From NCBI RefSeq assembly GCF_003208055.1, contig NZ_QJUE01000002.1, positions 248,001 to 312,000 on the forward strand: a DNA stretch of 64,000 bases, given 5' to 3'. This stretch comes from Prochlorococcus marinus XMU1408 (lineage in GTDB: Bacteria; Cyanobacteriota; Cyanobacteriia; PCC-6307; Cyanobiaceae). The position numbers and the translations under genes were made by a program. The notes below the pieces were generated by a model. That model saw only the letters and a program-made list of their open reading frames with translations, was not told the origin of the DNA and did not search any database. Positions 21,746-30,175 of the stretch are shown here, one piece after another; position 1 is the first letter of the stretch, and each line of letters begins with the position of its first letter.

Positions 21746-22332
21746 TTATTTTTAATTCCTATAGCTTTCAAAAGGTAAGGAGCTAATTCTCTAGCTGCTT
21801 TACCTCTACTTCCATGTTTTGATAATTGTGCATTATTTAATTCTCCATAAGTACAGTTAGTTTCACGAACCCAAAATAATGATTCAAACTCACCATTGGG
21901 GTAAGCAGGCTTTTTTAAAATTTCACCCCAGCAAATACCTATTGCATTTTTAACTATCTCGCCACTGTTTGTGCATAGCACCATTACGCTGCATACTTTC
22001 GCACTTCTGTAAGGACTGTCGCCAAGTGCGGTAAGAATCTTTGCTATTTTTTCTTCATTTGTGTCTGCAAGTCGCGCAGAAAAGATACCAGGAGCATTTC
22101 CAAGAGAATCAATTTCAAGCCCAGAATCATCTGCAATAGTCCAACTGTTAGTTATCGCTGCGGCTGCTTTCGCTTTCAATATTGCATTGTCTAGGTATGT
22201 TTTTCCTGTTTCTTCAACATCTAGAGAGCTAGGTTGCTTTTTAACTTCAATTGGGAGTGGCCCAAGCATTGCCTCTATCTCGGCAACCTTCTTGGGATTA
22301 CCACTAGCTATGGTTATTAGTGGCTTTTTCAA
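21742..22332 (-). CDS. rdgB: XTP/dITP pyrophosphatase (nucleotide house-cleaning)
   Basis: Hydrolyses non-canonical purine triphosphates (XTP, dITP, ITP) to the monophosphates so they are not built into DNA or RNA. HAM1/RdgB family motifs: the N-terminal substrate loop [32 protein letters not shown] and the metal site [24 protein letters not shown]. The usual C-terminal SHRGKA element appears as [12 protein letters not shown]. Length of 196 residues is normal. Overlaps csoS1D tail-to-tail by 4 bp. It lies between the two shell loci in many picocyanobacteria; no functional link is implied. Confidence 0.95.
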   Translation of the reverse strand: MKKPLITIASGNPKKVAEIEAMLGPLPIEVKKQPSSLDVEETGKTYLDNAILKAKAAAAITNSWTIADDSGLEIDSLGNAPGIFSARLADTNEEKIAKILTALGDSPYRSAKVCSVMVLCTNSGEIVKNAIGICWGEILKKPAYPNGEFESLFWVRETNCTYGELNNAQLSKHGSRGKAARELAPYLLKAIGIKNN

Positions 22333-22483
22333 ATCGAATAATTTAACTAGATCTATATAGTCTTACAGGAAGAAGTTAAAAACAATAGTCGTTGAATTTT
22401 TTAGATGATTTTGAGACAGTTTTGGGCGAACATTCCAACCCTGACATAGCCAGGAAGCTGTCTCGTGGGTAAAAATAACTACA

Positions 22484-22511
22484 TTGACATGTTTACGCAA
22501 TGCAATATGAG
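22484..22511 (+). promoter_or_regulatory. Candidate sigma-70 promoter of the cso operon
   Basis: A perfect -35 box TTGACA at 22484-22489 is followed after 16 bp by TATGAG (22506-22511), a 4/6 match to TATAAT. It would give a leader of about 170 nt before csoS1. The 356-bp spacer 22333-22688 contains no credible gene. Confidence 0.35.
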
Positions 22512-22563
22512 TATGTCCTAACCATTAATCGAACAGCGTTACTCAACTGTCGTAGCAAGGGTG

Positions 22564-22578
22564 ATAAGCTCAGCTTAT
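22564..22578. promoter_or_regulatory. 15-bp palindrome of T-N11-A type upstream of csoS1
   Basis: ATAAGCT-C-AGCTTAT is a perfect inverted repeat (7-bp arms, one central base) 111 bp before the csoS1 ATG. The T at 22565 and A at 22577 fit the T-N11-A signature of LysR-type regulators such as CbbR/RbcR, which control CO2-fixation operons. That a regulator binds here is inference. Confidence 0.45.
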
Positions 22579-22688
22579 ATGTGGAACTAGAAACTGTAAT
22601 CAGCGCTATTAGGAAATCCCCTTGACTAATTGCAGTTTGACGGGCCATTGTCCCTCCTGAACATTCCATCCCTTTACTGAAATAGGAC

Positions 22689-23000
22689 ATGGCTAGCGAA
22701 ACAATGGGTATTGCTCTCGGCATGATCGAGACACGCGGATTAGTACCAGCTATTGAAGCTGCTGACGCGATGACCAAGGCAGCAGAAGTGCGCTTAATTG
22801 GTCGTGAGTTTGTTGGTGGTGGTTACGTAACAGTTTTAGTTCGTGGTGAAACTGGCGCTGTAAACGCTGCAGTTCGTGCAGGCGCAGACGCTTGTGAGCG
22901 TGTAGGTGACGGACTTGTTGCAGCTCACATCATTGCTCGTCCTCATCGTGAAGTTGAGCCAGCTTTGGGTAACGGTAACTTCTTAGGTCAGAAGGACTGA
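22689..23000 (+). CDS. csoS1: Major alpha-carboxysome shell hexamer protein
   Basis: Single BMC-domain protein of 103 residues forming the hexamers that tile the carboxysome facets; the small positively lined pores admit bicarbonate and RuBP. Typical order GIALGMIETRGLVPAIEAAD, VGGGYVTVLVRGETGAVNAA and ADACERVGDGLVAAHIIARPH. It is the first gene of the operon. Codon choice is biased (many CGT, GGT and C-ending codons), unlike most neighbours, fitting very high expression. Shine-Dalgarno is poor (TAGGA only three bases before ATG). The BMC domain is repeated in csoS1E 7 kb downstream. Confidence 0.98.
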   Translation: MASETMGIALGMIETRGLVPAIEAADAMTKAAEVRLIGREFVGGGYVTVLVRGETGAVNAAVRAGADACERVGDGLVAAHIIARPHREVEPALGNGNFLGQKD

Positions 23001-23009
23001 TTTTTGACT

Positions 23010-23034
23010 AAGTCCTAAGAGGAGAGGACTTTTT
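23010..23034 (+). repeat. RNA hairpin in csoS1-rbcL spacer
   Basis: AAGTCCT (23010-23016) pairs with AGGACTT (23025-23031), loop of 8, followed by TTT then AAATTTT. It could act as a partial terminator or as a 3' stabiliser of csoS1 mRNA. The rbcL ribosome site AGGAG (23062-23066) lies 31 bases further on. Confidence 0.6.
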
Positions 23035-23072
23035 AAATTTTCAACCTTCTAACTAATTAACAGGAGCTATCA

Positions 23073-24485
23073 ATGGCTAAAAAGTATGATGCTGGAGTTA
23101 AGGAGTATAGAGATACTTACTTCACTCCTGACTACGTCCCCCTAGATACTGACCTACTTGCATGTTTTAAATGCACAGGACAGGAAGGTGTACCAAAGGA
23201 AGAGGTTGCAGCAGCTGTTGCGGCTGAATCTTCTACAGGTACATGGTCAACAGTTTGGTCCGAATTGCTAGTAGATCTTGAGTTCTACAAAGGCCGCTGT
23301 TACCGCATCGAAGATGTCCCTGGAGACAAGGATGCCTTCTATGCATTTATTGCCTACCCATTAGATCTTTTTGAAGAAGGATCTATAACTAATGTTTTAA
23401 CATCACTTGTTGGAAACGTCTTTGGTTTTAAAGCCTTGCGTCATCTTCGTCTTGAAGATATCCGCTTCCCAATGGCATTTATCAAAACCTGTGGTGGACC
23501 TCCTAGTGGAATCGTAGTAGAACGTGATCGTCTTAATAAGTACGGTCGCCCATTACTTGGTTGTACTATTAAACCGAAACTAGGTCTCTCAGGTAAAAAC
23601 TACGGTCGCGTTGTATACGAATGTCTAAGAGGCGGTCTTGATCTAACTAAAGATGATGAGAATATTAATTCTCAGCCATTCCAACGTTGGAGAGAGCGTT
23701 TTGAATTCGTAGCTGAAGCAGTAAAGCTAGCTCAACAGGAAACTGGTGAGGTTAAAGGTCATTACCTTAATTGTACAGCGACTACTCCTGAGGAGATGTA
23801 TGAGCGTGCTGAGTTTGCTAAAGAACTCGATATGCCCATCATCATGCATGACTACATTACTGGTGGTTTTACAGCTAATACAGGTTTGGCTAACTGGTGT
23901 CGTAAGAACGGCATGCTTCTTCATATCCACCGTGCGATGCATGCGGTTATTGACCGTCATCCTCAGCATGGTATTCACTTCAGAGTTCTTGCGAAGTGTT
24001 TACGCCTATCAGGTGGAGACCAACTTCATACAGGAACAGTTGTTGGAAAACTAGAAGGAGATCGTCAAACAACCCTTGGCTATATCGATAACCTTCGTGA
24101 ATCCTTTGTCCCTGAAGACCGTACTCGCGGTAACTTCTTCGATCAAGATTGGGGTTCTATGCCTGGTGTATTTGCTGTGGCATCTGGTGGTATCCATGTT
24201 TGGCATATGCCAGCATTGCTCGCAATCTTTGGAGATGATTCATGTCTCCAGTTTGGTGGTGGTACTCATGGTCACCCATGGGGATCAGCTGCTGGTGCGG
24301 CTGCGAACCGTGTAGCTCTAGAAGCATGTGTTAAAGCACGTAATGCAGGTAGAGAAATCGAAAAAGAAAGTCGCGATATCCTTCTTGAAGCTGCAAAGCA
24401 TAGCCCTGAGCTTGCAATTGCTCTTGAGACATGGAAGGAGATTAAGTTCGAATTCGATACAGTCGATAAACTCGACGTTCAGTAA
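23073..24485 (+). CDS. rbcL: RuBisCO large subunit, form IA
   Basis: Fixes CO2 onto ribulose-1,5-bisphosphate inside the carboxysome. Also named cbbL. Active-site segments are intact: [17 protein letters not shown], the carbamylated Lys in [42 protein letters not shown] and [10 protein letters not shown]. Form IA is inferred from the cso context, the length of 470 residues and the N-terminal [24 protein letters not shown] at 23062-23066 gives a strong initiation site 6 bases before the ATG, better than those of csoS1 and rbcS. Codon bias suggests very high expression. Confidence 0.99.
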   Translation: MAKKYDAGVKEYRDTYFTPDYVPLDTDLLACFKCTGQEGVPKEEVAAAVAAESSTGTWSTVWSELLVDLEFYKGRCYRIEDVPGDKDAFYAFIAYPLDLFEEGSITNVLTSLVGNVFGFKALRHLRLEDIRFPMAFIKTCGGPPSGIVVERDRLNKYGRPLLGCTIKPKLGLSGKNYGRVVYECLRGGLDLTKDDENINSQPFQRWRERFEFVAEAVKLAQQETGEVKGHYLNCTATTPEEMYERAEFAKELDMPIIMHDYITGGFTANTGLANWCRKNGMLLHIHRAMHAVIDRHPQHGIHFRVLAKCLRLSGGDQLHTGTVVGKLEGDRQTTLGYIDNLRESFVPEDRTRGNFFDQDWGSMPGVFAVASGGIHVWHMPALLAIFGDDSCLQFGGGTHGHPWGSAAGAAANRVALEACVKARNAGREIEKESRDILLEAAKHSPELAIALETWKEIKFEFDTVDKLDVQ

Positions 24486-24492
24486 AAAGATA

Positions 24493-24520
24493 TAGAGGTA
24501 ATTTTTAAAAGTTATCTCTA
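24493..24520 (+). repeat. RNA hairpin 1 in rbcL-rbcS spacer
   Basis: TAGAGGTAA (24493-24501) can pair with TTATCTCTA (24512-24520): nine pairs with one G-U, loop of 10. It begins seven bases after the rbcL stop. Probably an mRNA-processing or stabilising structure; there is no T tract. Confidence 0.5.
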
Positions 24521-24537
24521 ACTTTCTTAAATTCACT

Positions 24538-24557
24538 AGTCGATGACTCAGTCGACT
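24538..24557 (+). repeat. Inverted repeat 2 in rbcL-rbcS spacer
   Basis: AGTCGA (24538-24543) and TCGACT (24552-24557) flank 8 bases. It ends 28 bases before the rbcS ATG and may form a short hairpin in the mRNA or a DNA site. Confidence 0.45.
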
Positions 24558-24585
24558 TTCATTCATTCACTAACCTAAGTTCACC

Positions 24586-24927
24586 ATGCCTTTCCAGAGC
24601 ACAGTAGGTGACTATCAGACAGTCGCCACCCTGGAAACATTCGGCTTTTTACCGCCGATGACCCAGGACGAAATTTACGATCAAATCGCTTATATCATTG
24701 CTCAGGGTTGGAGCCCAGTTATTGAGCATGTTCATCCAAGTGGTTCAATGCAGACCTATTGGTCTTATTGGAAATTACCTTTCTTCGGTGAAAAGGATTT
24801 GAATCTTGTAGTAAGTGAGTTAGAAGCTTGTCATAGAGCATATCCTGACCACCATGTTCGTATCGTTGGATATGACGCATATACTCAAAGTCAAGGTACT
24901 TGCTTTGTAGTTTTCCAAGGCCGCTAG
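24586..24927 (+). CDS. rbcS: RuBisCO small subunit
   Basis: Small subunit of the L8S8 holoenzyme; also called cbbS. Protein of 113 residues with the family motifs ETFGFLPPMTQDEI, GWSPVIEHVHPSG, YWSYWKLPFFGEKD and the C-terminal VRIVGYDAYTQSQGTCFVVFQ. The L8S8 enzyme is what the N-terminal repeats of CsoS2 bind to bring RuBisCO into the shell. The ATG has no evident Shine-Dalgarno in the spacer of 100 bp, which instead holds two inverted repeats. Confidence 0.99.
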   Translation: MPFQSTVGDYQTVATLETFGFLPPMTQDEIYDQIAYIIAQGWSPVIEHVHPSGSMQTYWSYWKLPFFGEKDLNLVVSELEACHRAYPDHHVRIVGYDAYTQSQGTCFVVFQGR

Positions 24928-24946
24928 ATTTTAGGCTTTGATAAAT

Positions 24947-24973
24947 TTAGCCCTGAAAAACTTTCGGGGCTAA
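24947..24973 (+). terminator. Strong hairpin between rbcS and csoS2 (attenuator or processing stem)
   Basis: TTAGCCCTGAAA (24947-24958) pairs with TTTCGGGGCTAA (24962-24973): twelve pairs with one G-U and a 3-base loop. No T tract follows, so it is more likely a leaky terminator or an exonuclease block that protects rbcLS mRNA. It sits exactly where protein demand drops. Confidence 0.65.
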
Positions 24974-25026
24974 TAATTCCTTAGAGAATTAAAAATTATT
25001 TTTTACGATCTCTCAATTGGATTGAT

Positions 25027-27414
25027 ATGGCAAAACAAACAAGTAGACAATTAGTTCTTGATCGCCGACAGGCATTGAGTCAAGGTGGTAAAAATGCCTC
25101 TATTAAAGGCTCAACACCTAATAGAGTTCGTTCCTCAAGTGATGCGAGGGCTACGAGGACTGATGCAGCTTTTGTTAAGCCTCAAAAAACTTTGGCTAAT
25201 TCAAATAATTCTTCTTCTCAGATAAGTACTAGTAGTTATCAATCAGGTACTTCTGGAAGTTCAAAAGGTGCAAGGTCATATAAAAGTTCGGTAGCTCATT
25301 CTAGTCGCCAACTTGTTATTGCTAGACGGGAGGCATTATCTCGTAGAGGTAAATCTGCTGATCATACAAAAGATATAACTCGAGTTGATGTTGAAAGAAA
25401 AAAGGTTCAAAACGCTCCTTCTTATGATGCGAAAAAGGCTGAACATTGTTGTCCAGAATGTGAGCAAAAAGCATTAGAGGAGACAAGTAATACAACTTCA
25501 AAGCCTGAAATTAGTTTGACATTAAATAAAAGAAAGATTGATCACCGCTCAACTGTTAAAAGAAAAGCAATTACGAATTCAAGTAGAGCTTTTGTGCTGG
25601 CTCGAAGAGAAGCGCTATCAAAACATGGTAAATCTGCGGGGAAGCAGCCAACTACAGCTGCTTCAGTAGCGCGGCAAGGTAATCCTGATTTGACCACTAA
25701 AGAAATAGCTCAACGTGTTAGAGAGCTAAAAAGTAAAACAGGAGCTACTGGAAAAACTCGTACATCAGTAACACGTCCTTGTGGCCCAAATAAAAATGGT
25801 GCAAAGCAAAATGCTAGTGCACCTGATGCTCATTGGAAAGTGGGAATGAGTGAGACTTCTACGGGGCAACTTGTTACCGGAACTCAAGCAAATAGATCTC
25901 TAAAAACTACAGGAAATGAAGCAAGTACATGTCGTTCAATAACAGGTACTCAATACTTGGGTTCAGAAGTTATTGATTCTTTCTGTAATGGTTCAAATAC
26001 CTCTATAAGTCAGCCAGCAAAAGTAGGCGTTACAAGTACTACTCATGGAAATTTAGTTACTGGTAACGAGGTGGGTAGATCAGAGAAAGTTACTGGTGAT
26101 GAGCCTGGAACCTGCAAAAACCTAACTGGCACTGAATATATATCTGCTAATCAATCTAATAATTATTGCGGAGGAGTTATCCCTTCACCATCAAAAATTG
26201 GCTATAGTCAAACTATTGATGGTCAAAAAGTCAGTGGAACAATGACAGGAAGGTCAGAGTTGGTGACAGGAAATGAAGCTGGATCAAATAAAGGTTTAAC
26301 TGGTGATCAATATTTAGGCTCTGACCCACTACCTTCTGGTAGGCCTGCAGAAAAGGTTGGCTCACTAACAACGATTCGAGGGAATGGTGTAACTGGTACT
26401 GATGTCTCTAGAAGAGAGAATGTTACTGGTAATGAGGCTGGTAGTTGCAAGAATGTGACAGGAGATGAGTATGTGGGTGCTGGACAATTTGATGCTTTTT
26501 GTGGAAGTAAGCCCGCTCCTGATCCATCAAAAGTGGGATTGAGTATTACTAATAAAACTCAATCTGTTAGTGGAACTATGACAGGTAGATCACCACTCGT
26601 AACTGGAGATGAACCTGGCACTTGTAAAGCCGTAACAGGTACACCTTATGCTGGATTAGATCAAGCAAATCAATGGTGTGATACGCCTGCATCATCTGAA
26701 ATAGAGGCTAGAACTCCTAGGAAACTTGGTACGCCTGCTGCAAGATTGACTGGCCAGCAACCGGGCATCGGAGGAAAGATGACAGGTGCTCATAAAGGTG
26801 CTTGTGAGCCTTTAACTGGAACTCCTTATGTAGGAGGAGATCAATTAAAAGATAATTGTGGCGTTTCAAATATTCCTGAAGGTTATGCGCATCAAGAAAA
26901 ACCTGAGAAAGCAGCTGCATGGACAAGTTTCAGCGTGAAATCTCCAGCTAGACAGGCTCATATTCAAAATGAAATTAATTCAGGTGTAACAGGTACGAGC
27001 TATGAAGACAGCTCAAGAATTACTGGTCCATTTGATATGGCTGCAAATAAAGTGACAGGAACTGAACAATTTCGCTTTGATCGAAAACCATCAAATTCTC
27101 AGAATAATAAAGTTGACGAAATAGTTAATGAAGAATCTAAGCAACGCCCAACTTCGCAAATAACAGGAGAAGGACAATCTGCAGGATTGAATATAACTGG
27201 TGATGATTGGGCTAGAGGAGAACATGTCACTGGAACAGAGGGTGCTTCAACTAAGCGTAGAAATCCTTCACGTCCAGGACCAATGAGTGCAATGAAAGCA
27301 TCTGAATTAAAGAGAAACCAAGAGGTCCCCGAACCAGATTTCCTAATCACTGGTTCTAGTGGTAATACAAGGGATGGTCAACTGGTTACTTTCTCTGGTG
27401 GAGCAAGAGGTTAA
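25027..27414 (+). CDS. csoS2: Carboxysome assembly scaffold protein CsoS2
   Basis: Large disordered repeat protein that links RuBisCO to the shell and is essential for alpha-carboxysome assembly. N-region: four basic repeats, near residues 5-22, 93-112, 187-204 and 222-240 (SRQLVLDRRQALSQGGK type), which bind RuBisCO. M-region: six repeats from about residue 271 to 611 with VTG/ITG triplets and TGNEAGTC-type units; five have a Cys pair, the third (KIGYSQTIDG...) has none. C-region: residues about 615-795 ending in ITGSSGNTRDGQLVTFSGGARG-like conserved tail, which anchors to the shell. Length of 795 residues is usual. Some species make a short form by frameshifting; no evidence for that was assessed here. 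Confidence 0.98.
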   Translation: MAKQTSRQLVLDRRQALSQGGKNASIKGSTPNRVRSSSDARATRTDAAFVKPQKTLANSNNSSSQISTSSYQSGTSGSSKGARSYKSSVAHSSRQLVIARREALSRRGKSADHTKDITRVDVERKKVQNAPSYDAKKAEHCCPECEQKALEETSNTTSKPEISLTLNKRKIDHRSTVKRKAITNSSRAFVLARREALSKHGKSAGKQPTTAASVARQGNPDLTTKEIAQRVRELKSKTGATGKTRTSVTRPCGPNKNGAKQNASAPDAHWKVGMSETSTGQLVTGTQANRSLKTTGNEASTCRSITGTQYLGSEVIDSFCNGSNTSISQPAKVGVTSTTHGNLVTGNEVGRSEKVTGDEPGTCKNLTGTEYISANQSNNYCGGVIPSPSKIGYSQTIDGQKVSGTMTGRSELVTGNEAGSNKGLTGDQYLGSDPLPSGRPAEKVGSLTTIRGNGVTGTDVSRRENVTGNEAGSCKNVTGDEYVGAGQFDAFCGSKPAPDPSKVGLSITNKTQSVSGTMTGRSPLVTGDEPGTCKAVTGTPYAGLDQANQWCDTPASSEIEARTPRKLGTPAARLTGQQPGIGGKMTGAHKGACEPLTGTPYVGGDQLKDNCGVSNIPEGYAHQEKPEKAAAWTSFSVKSPARQAHIQNEINSGVTGTSYEDSSRITGPFDMAANKVTGTEQFRFDRKPSNSQNNKVDEIVNEESKQRPTSQITGEGQSAGLNITGDDWARGEHVTGTEGASTKRRNPSRPGPMSAMKASELKRNQEVPEPDFLITGSSGNTRDGQLVTFSGGARG

Positions 27415-27421
27415 ATAGTTG

Positions 27422-28981
27422 ATGGCCTATCGTAATTTGGCCAAGAAATCTCTTCGTGGGCCTACAGCTCCTATGAAGAGATTTGTCGACCTAGAGACAA
27501 AGAATTTTAATACTGAAGTTATTAAAACTACTAATTCTTTTTCCGATGAAATAAAAAATATTAGCTCTTTCTCAACTGATCATCCCTTAACTAATTCTCA
27601 GGAAAATCAGAAGTTAAATCAATACGAAAATAAGGTTAAAGGTCGATTTGATAATATTGTCCCTCTTTTAAAGAGAGTATCTAGTCTTCAAAATGATTTG
27701 AATTTTGTAGAAAGAGCTCAAAATCTATGTCGCTCAGAATTAGGGTATGAATTACCACTGCACATACTTGAAAAGGCTTGGGTTGGAAGTGTTGATATAA
27801 GTGCCTTGTTTGCATGGTGTGTTTTTCAATCACATCAATTGACGAGTAATGAATTTTTCAATTCAGATCCACTAGAGGGATCAGAAAATAGTCAATATGC
27901 CCAATCTTTTCAGTCTTTCCTTTATCAATGTGGCTTTCATCTTTTAGATATAACCCCTTGTGCCGATGGTCGATTAGCTCATGCTATTTCTTATGCACTA
28001 CGTATACCTTTTAGTTCTGTCAGGAGGCGTTCTCATGCAGGTGCACTTTTTGATATTGAAAAAACAGTTAATCGTTGGATTAAAACTGAACATAGTAGAT
28101 ATAGAGAATCAACTCCGAATTCTGCAACTGAGCCAACAAGATATTTAAAATCAGTAATCTATCACTTTAGTTCTGTTGACCCTACTCATCAAGGATGCGC
28201 TGCTCATGGTAGTAATGATGAGTTAGCAGCATCAGAGGGCTTACAGAGATTATTAGATTTTAGAGAAGCAGTCGAAAATAGTTTTTGCTGTGGTGCATCG
28301 GTTGATTTGCTTTTAATCGGCATTGACACAGATACAGACGCGATAAGAGTACATACGCCCTCGAGAACTAATGAAGTTGATCTGAAATCATGGGTTTGTG
28401 CAAATGAAATATATAAAGAGACTCAATTTTTAAATGCTGAGGAGGCTCTTCAAAAAATCCAAGAAAATGTAATAAGTGTTTGCCCTGGAGAAACAGACCC
28501 TAATATGGTCACATTTATTACAAAGCTTATTTCAAATAATATTTCTCAAATTGACTATGTGAAAAATTTTCATTCCGGTAGATATCAAGATGCAGGTCAT
28601 GCTGAAAGATTTATTGGTGTAGGTATTGGTTTTAAAGAAGTTCATTTAAGGAATCTTACTTATTTTTCTCATTTGGAGACTGTTGAACAAGGAGCTCCTG
28701 ATCTCGATGTTGGAGTGAAAATTTTTACAGGTCTAAATATCTCGAGGAGTTTACCAATACCTATTGTTATTCGCTTTGATTACTCAGGGAGTGTCCCTCA
28801 TGCAAGAAATAGAGCATTATCTGATTGTAATAGAATTAACGAAGCTATTAAGTCTCGTTATCGAGATTTAATAGATGATGGTTCACTTCACACATTTCTT
28901 ACTATTCGAGATCGAGATAAAAAGGCTCCTGCAGAAGTTGTAGGTTCTTCCCTCGATCCAGTCACTCAGGAGGCTCACTAA
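27422..28981 (+). CDS. csoSCA: Carboxysomal carbonic anhydrase
   Basis: Beta-type carbonic anhydrase of the CsoSCA (CsoS3, epsilon) family inside the shell; turns bicarbonate into CO2 for RuBisCO. Start taken at ATG 27422 (MAYRNLAKKSLRG), 7 bp after the csoS2 stop; a TTG directly before it is also in frame. Zinc ligands are visible as Cys180, His248 and Cys259, with the catalytic Asp182 and Arg184 in the motif CADGRLAH; the order and spacing match Cys173, His242 and Cys253 of the Halothiobacillus enzyme. An N-terminal helical domain precedes and a C-terminal degenerate CA domain follows. About 519 residues. Confidence 0.97.
   Translation: MAYRNLAKKSLRGPTAPMKRFVDLETKNFNTEVIKTTNSFSDEIKNISSFSTDHPLTNSQENQKLNQYENKVKGRFDNIVPLLKRVSSLQNDLNFVERAQNLCRSELGYELPLHILEKAWVGSVDISALFAWCVFQSHQLTSNEFFNSDPLEGSENSQYAQSFQSFLYQCGFHLLDITPCADGRLAHAISYALRIPFSSVRRRSHAGALFDIEKTVNRWIKTEHSRYRESTPNSATEPTRYLKSVIYHFSSVDPTHQGCAAHGSNDELAASEGLQRLLDFREAVENSFCCGASVDLLLIGIDTDTDAIRVHTPSRTNEVDLKSWVCANEIYKETQFLNAEEALQKIQENVISVCPGETDPNMVTFITKLISNNISQIDYVKNFHSGRYQDAGHAERFIGVGIGFKEVHLRNLTYFSHLETVEQGAPDLDVGVKIFTGLNISRSLPIPIVIRFDYSGSVPHARNRALSDCNRINEAIKSRYRDLIDDGSLHTFLTIRDRDKKAPAEVVGSSLDPVTQEAH
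28968..28973 (+). promoter_or_regulatory. Strong ribosome binding site of csoS4A inside csoSCA
   Basis: AGGAGG lies in the last codons of csoSCA, 8 bases before the csoS4A ATG that directly abuts the csoSCA stop. It fixes the csoS4A start and suggests translational coupling. Confidence 0.8.
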
Positions 28982-29257
28982 ATGCTCATTTGTAAAGTTC
29001 TTAAACCACTTGTCTCAACCAATCGTATCCCAGGCTTTGAACATAAGCATTTACAAGTAGTATTGGACGGTAGTTCAAAAAAAGTGGCGGTTGATGCTGT
29101 TGGATGTAAGCCAGATGATTGGGTTATATGTGTAGGAAGTTCTGCTGCTCGGGAAGCTGCTGGAAGCAAGTCTTATCCAAGTGATTTAACAATTGTTGGA
29201 ATTATTGATCATTGGGATCCAGAGACACAACAACAGATCTCAGGAGGAGCAAAATAA
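28982..29257 (+). CDS. csoS4A: Carboxysome shell vertex pentamer protein A
   Basis: Bacterial microcompartment vertex (BMV, EutN/CcmL fold) protein of 91 residues; pentamers cap the twelve vertices of the shell and prevent CO2 leak. Starts MLICKVLKPLVSTNRIPG and contains VDAVGCKPDDWVICVGSSAAREAAG and the C-terminal TIVGIIDHWD, all typical. The ATG abuts the csoSCA stop and the stop shares one base with the csoS4B ATG, so these genes are tightly coupled. Confidence 0.97.
   Translation: MLICKVLKPLVSTNRIPGFEHKHLQVVLDGSSKKVAVDAVGCKPDDWVICVGSSAAREAAGSKSYPSDLTIVGIIDHWDPETQQQISGGAK
29242..29249 (+). promoter_or_regulatory. Strong ribosome binding site of csoS4B
   Basis: AGGAGGAG within the end of csoS4A, 7 bases before ATG 29257. 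It decides against the longer frame that starts at 29212. Confidence 0.8.
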
Positions 29258-29508
29258 TGGAGATCATGCAAGTTATGGGACGTTTGGTTTGTACACAGAG
29301 AGTGGAAGGGTTGGGACATATGCATTTAAGAATATTGTGTAATAACAAAGGTAAAAGGCTTGTAGCGGTTGATCCTGTTGGTGCACGAGAAGGGAATTGG
29401 GTTTTTACAGCAACAGGAACTGCAGCTAGATGGGGATGCCCAGACCCTAATGTTCAAACTGATTTAACTATTGGTGGCATTATTGATAATTGGTCGCCTG
29501 ATGATTAG
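29257..29508 (+). CDS. csoS4B: Carboxysome shell vertex pentamer protein B
   Basis: Second BMV pentamer protein, 83 residues from ATG 29257 (MEIMQVMGRLVCTQRVEG), whose first base is the last base of the csoS4A stop. ATG 29266 is another candidate start. Contains GHMHLRILCNNKGKRLVAVDPVG and ends TIGGIIDNWSPDD, typical of the family. Like CsoS4A it closes shell vertices at very low copy, which fits its distal place in the operon. Confidence 0.97.
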   Translation: MEIMQVMGRLVCTQRVEGLGHMHLRILCNNKGKRLVAVDPVGAREGNWVFTATGTAARWGCPDPNVQTDLTIGGIIDNWSPDD

Positions 29509-29555
29509 TTTGCTCCTTTATTCAAAAAAGCTTAATTCTACAAAATCATTAATCC

Positions 29556-30104
29556 ATGGCTAGACCCCCCAAACGTCAATCAAAAAGTAGTAATAAGAGT
29601 ATTAAAGCTCAAGATCAGGTAGTTGATATTACTCCTGAAAATTCAACTGATGCATCAAATATCTCTGAGAAAAATAATTCCTCGTCAATTAAAAATAATT
29701 CAAGTGGTAAAAGAACTTCAATTCCTAAAAGCTTGTTAAATGGGGCAGTGGGCGTTGGGGCATCTAAAAGTCATATAAGAAACAATAAAGGTTATAAAAC
29801 TAATTCAAATTCCGGCATTGCCTTAGGAATGATTGAAACTCGTGGATTGGTTCCAGCAATAGAAGCCGCCGATGCAATGACTAAAGCTGCTGAAGTTAAT
29901 TTGATAGTAAAGGAACTTGTTGGAGGGGGATATGTGACTGTAATGGTAAGAGGTGAAACTGGTGCAGTTAATGCCTCTGTTAGGGCTGGTGCTGATGCTT
30001 GTGAGCGTGTGGGTGACGGGCTGGTTGCTGCGCATATAATTGCTCGTCCACATGTTGAGATTGAACCCGCCTTGAAAGGAAGCGGTGCGAAAAGAAGAAG
30101 CTAA
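29556..30104 (+). CDS. csoS1E: Carboxysome BMC-domain protein with long N-terminal extension
   Basis: Residues about 88-182 are a BMC domain nearly identical in motif order to CsoS1 (GIALGMIETRGLVPAIEAAD, GGYVTVMVRGETGAVNASV, GDGLVAAHIIARPH). Residues 1-87 form a basic, Ser/Asn/Lys-rich, probably disordered extension (PPKRQSKSSNKS, SIPKSLLNGAVGVGASKSHIR). Proteins of this layout have been called CsoS1E and occur in some, not all, picocyanobacteria. It probably co-assembles in hexamers with CsoS1 and presents the extension on one face of the shell, perhaps to bind cargo, CsoS2 or a positioning factor; that role is inference. Lower-bias codon use than csoS1 fits a minor component. Confidence 0.93.
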   Translation: MARPPKRQSKSSNKSIKAQDQVVDITPENSTDASNISEKNNSSSIKNNSSGKRTSIPKSLLNGAVGVGASKSHIRNNKGYKTNSNSGIALGMIETRGLVPAIEAADAMTKAAEVNLIVKELVGGGYVTVMVRGETGAVNASVRAGADACERVGDGLVAAHIIARPHVEIEPALKGSGAKRRS

Positions 30105-30110
30105 GTACTT

Positions 30111-30136
30111 TTGATTGAAAATTATTTTTCAATCAA
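30111..30136 (+). repeat. AT-rich hairpin in csoS1E-acRAF spacer
   Basis: TTGATTGAAAA (30111-30121) and TTTTCAATCAA (30126-30136) form a perfect 11-bp stem with a 4-base loop, starting just after the csoS1E stop. There is no long T tract on the plus strand. It may mark the 3' end of the main transcript or a processing site. Confidence 0.6.
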
Positions 30137-30175
30137 TTCATTATGTAGTAGTTTTTAGAAAAGATAATTATTTTT

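Noticed and set aside
22493-22777. 94-codon leftward frame in the cso promoter region
   Set aside because: It overlaps the csoS1 start antisense, has no family resemblance, and its composition is that of a shadow of csoS1.
29212-29256. Longer csoS4B frame starting inside csoS4A
   Set aside because: The AGGAGGAG at 29242-29249 is placed for ATG 29257, and CsoS4B proteins begin near there.
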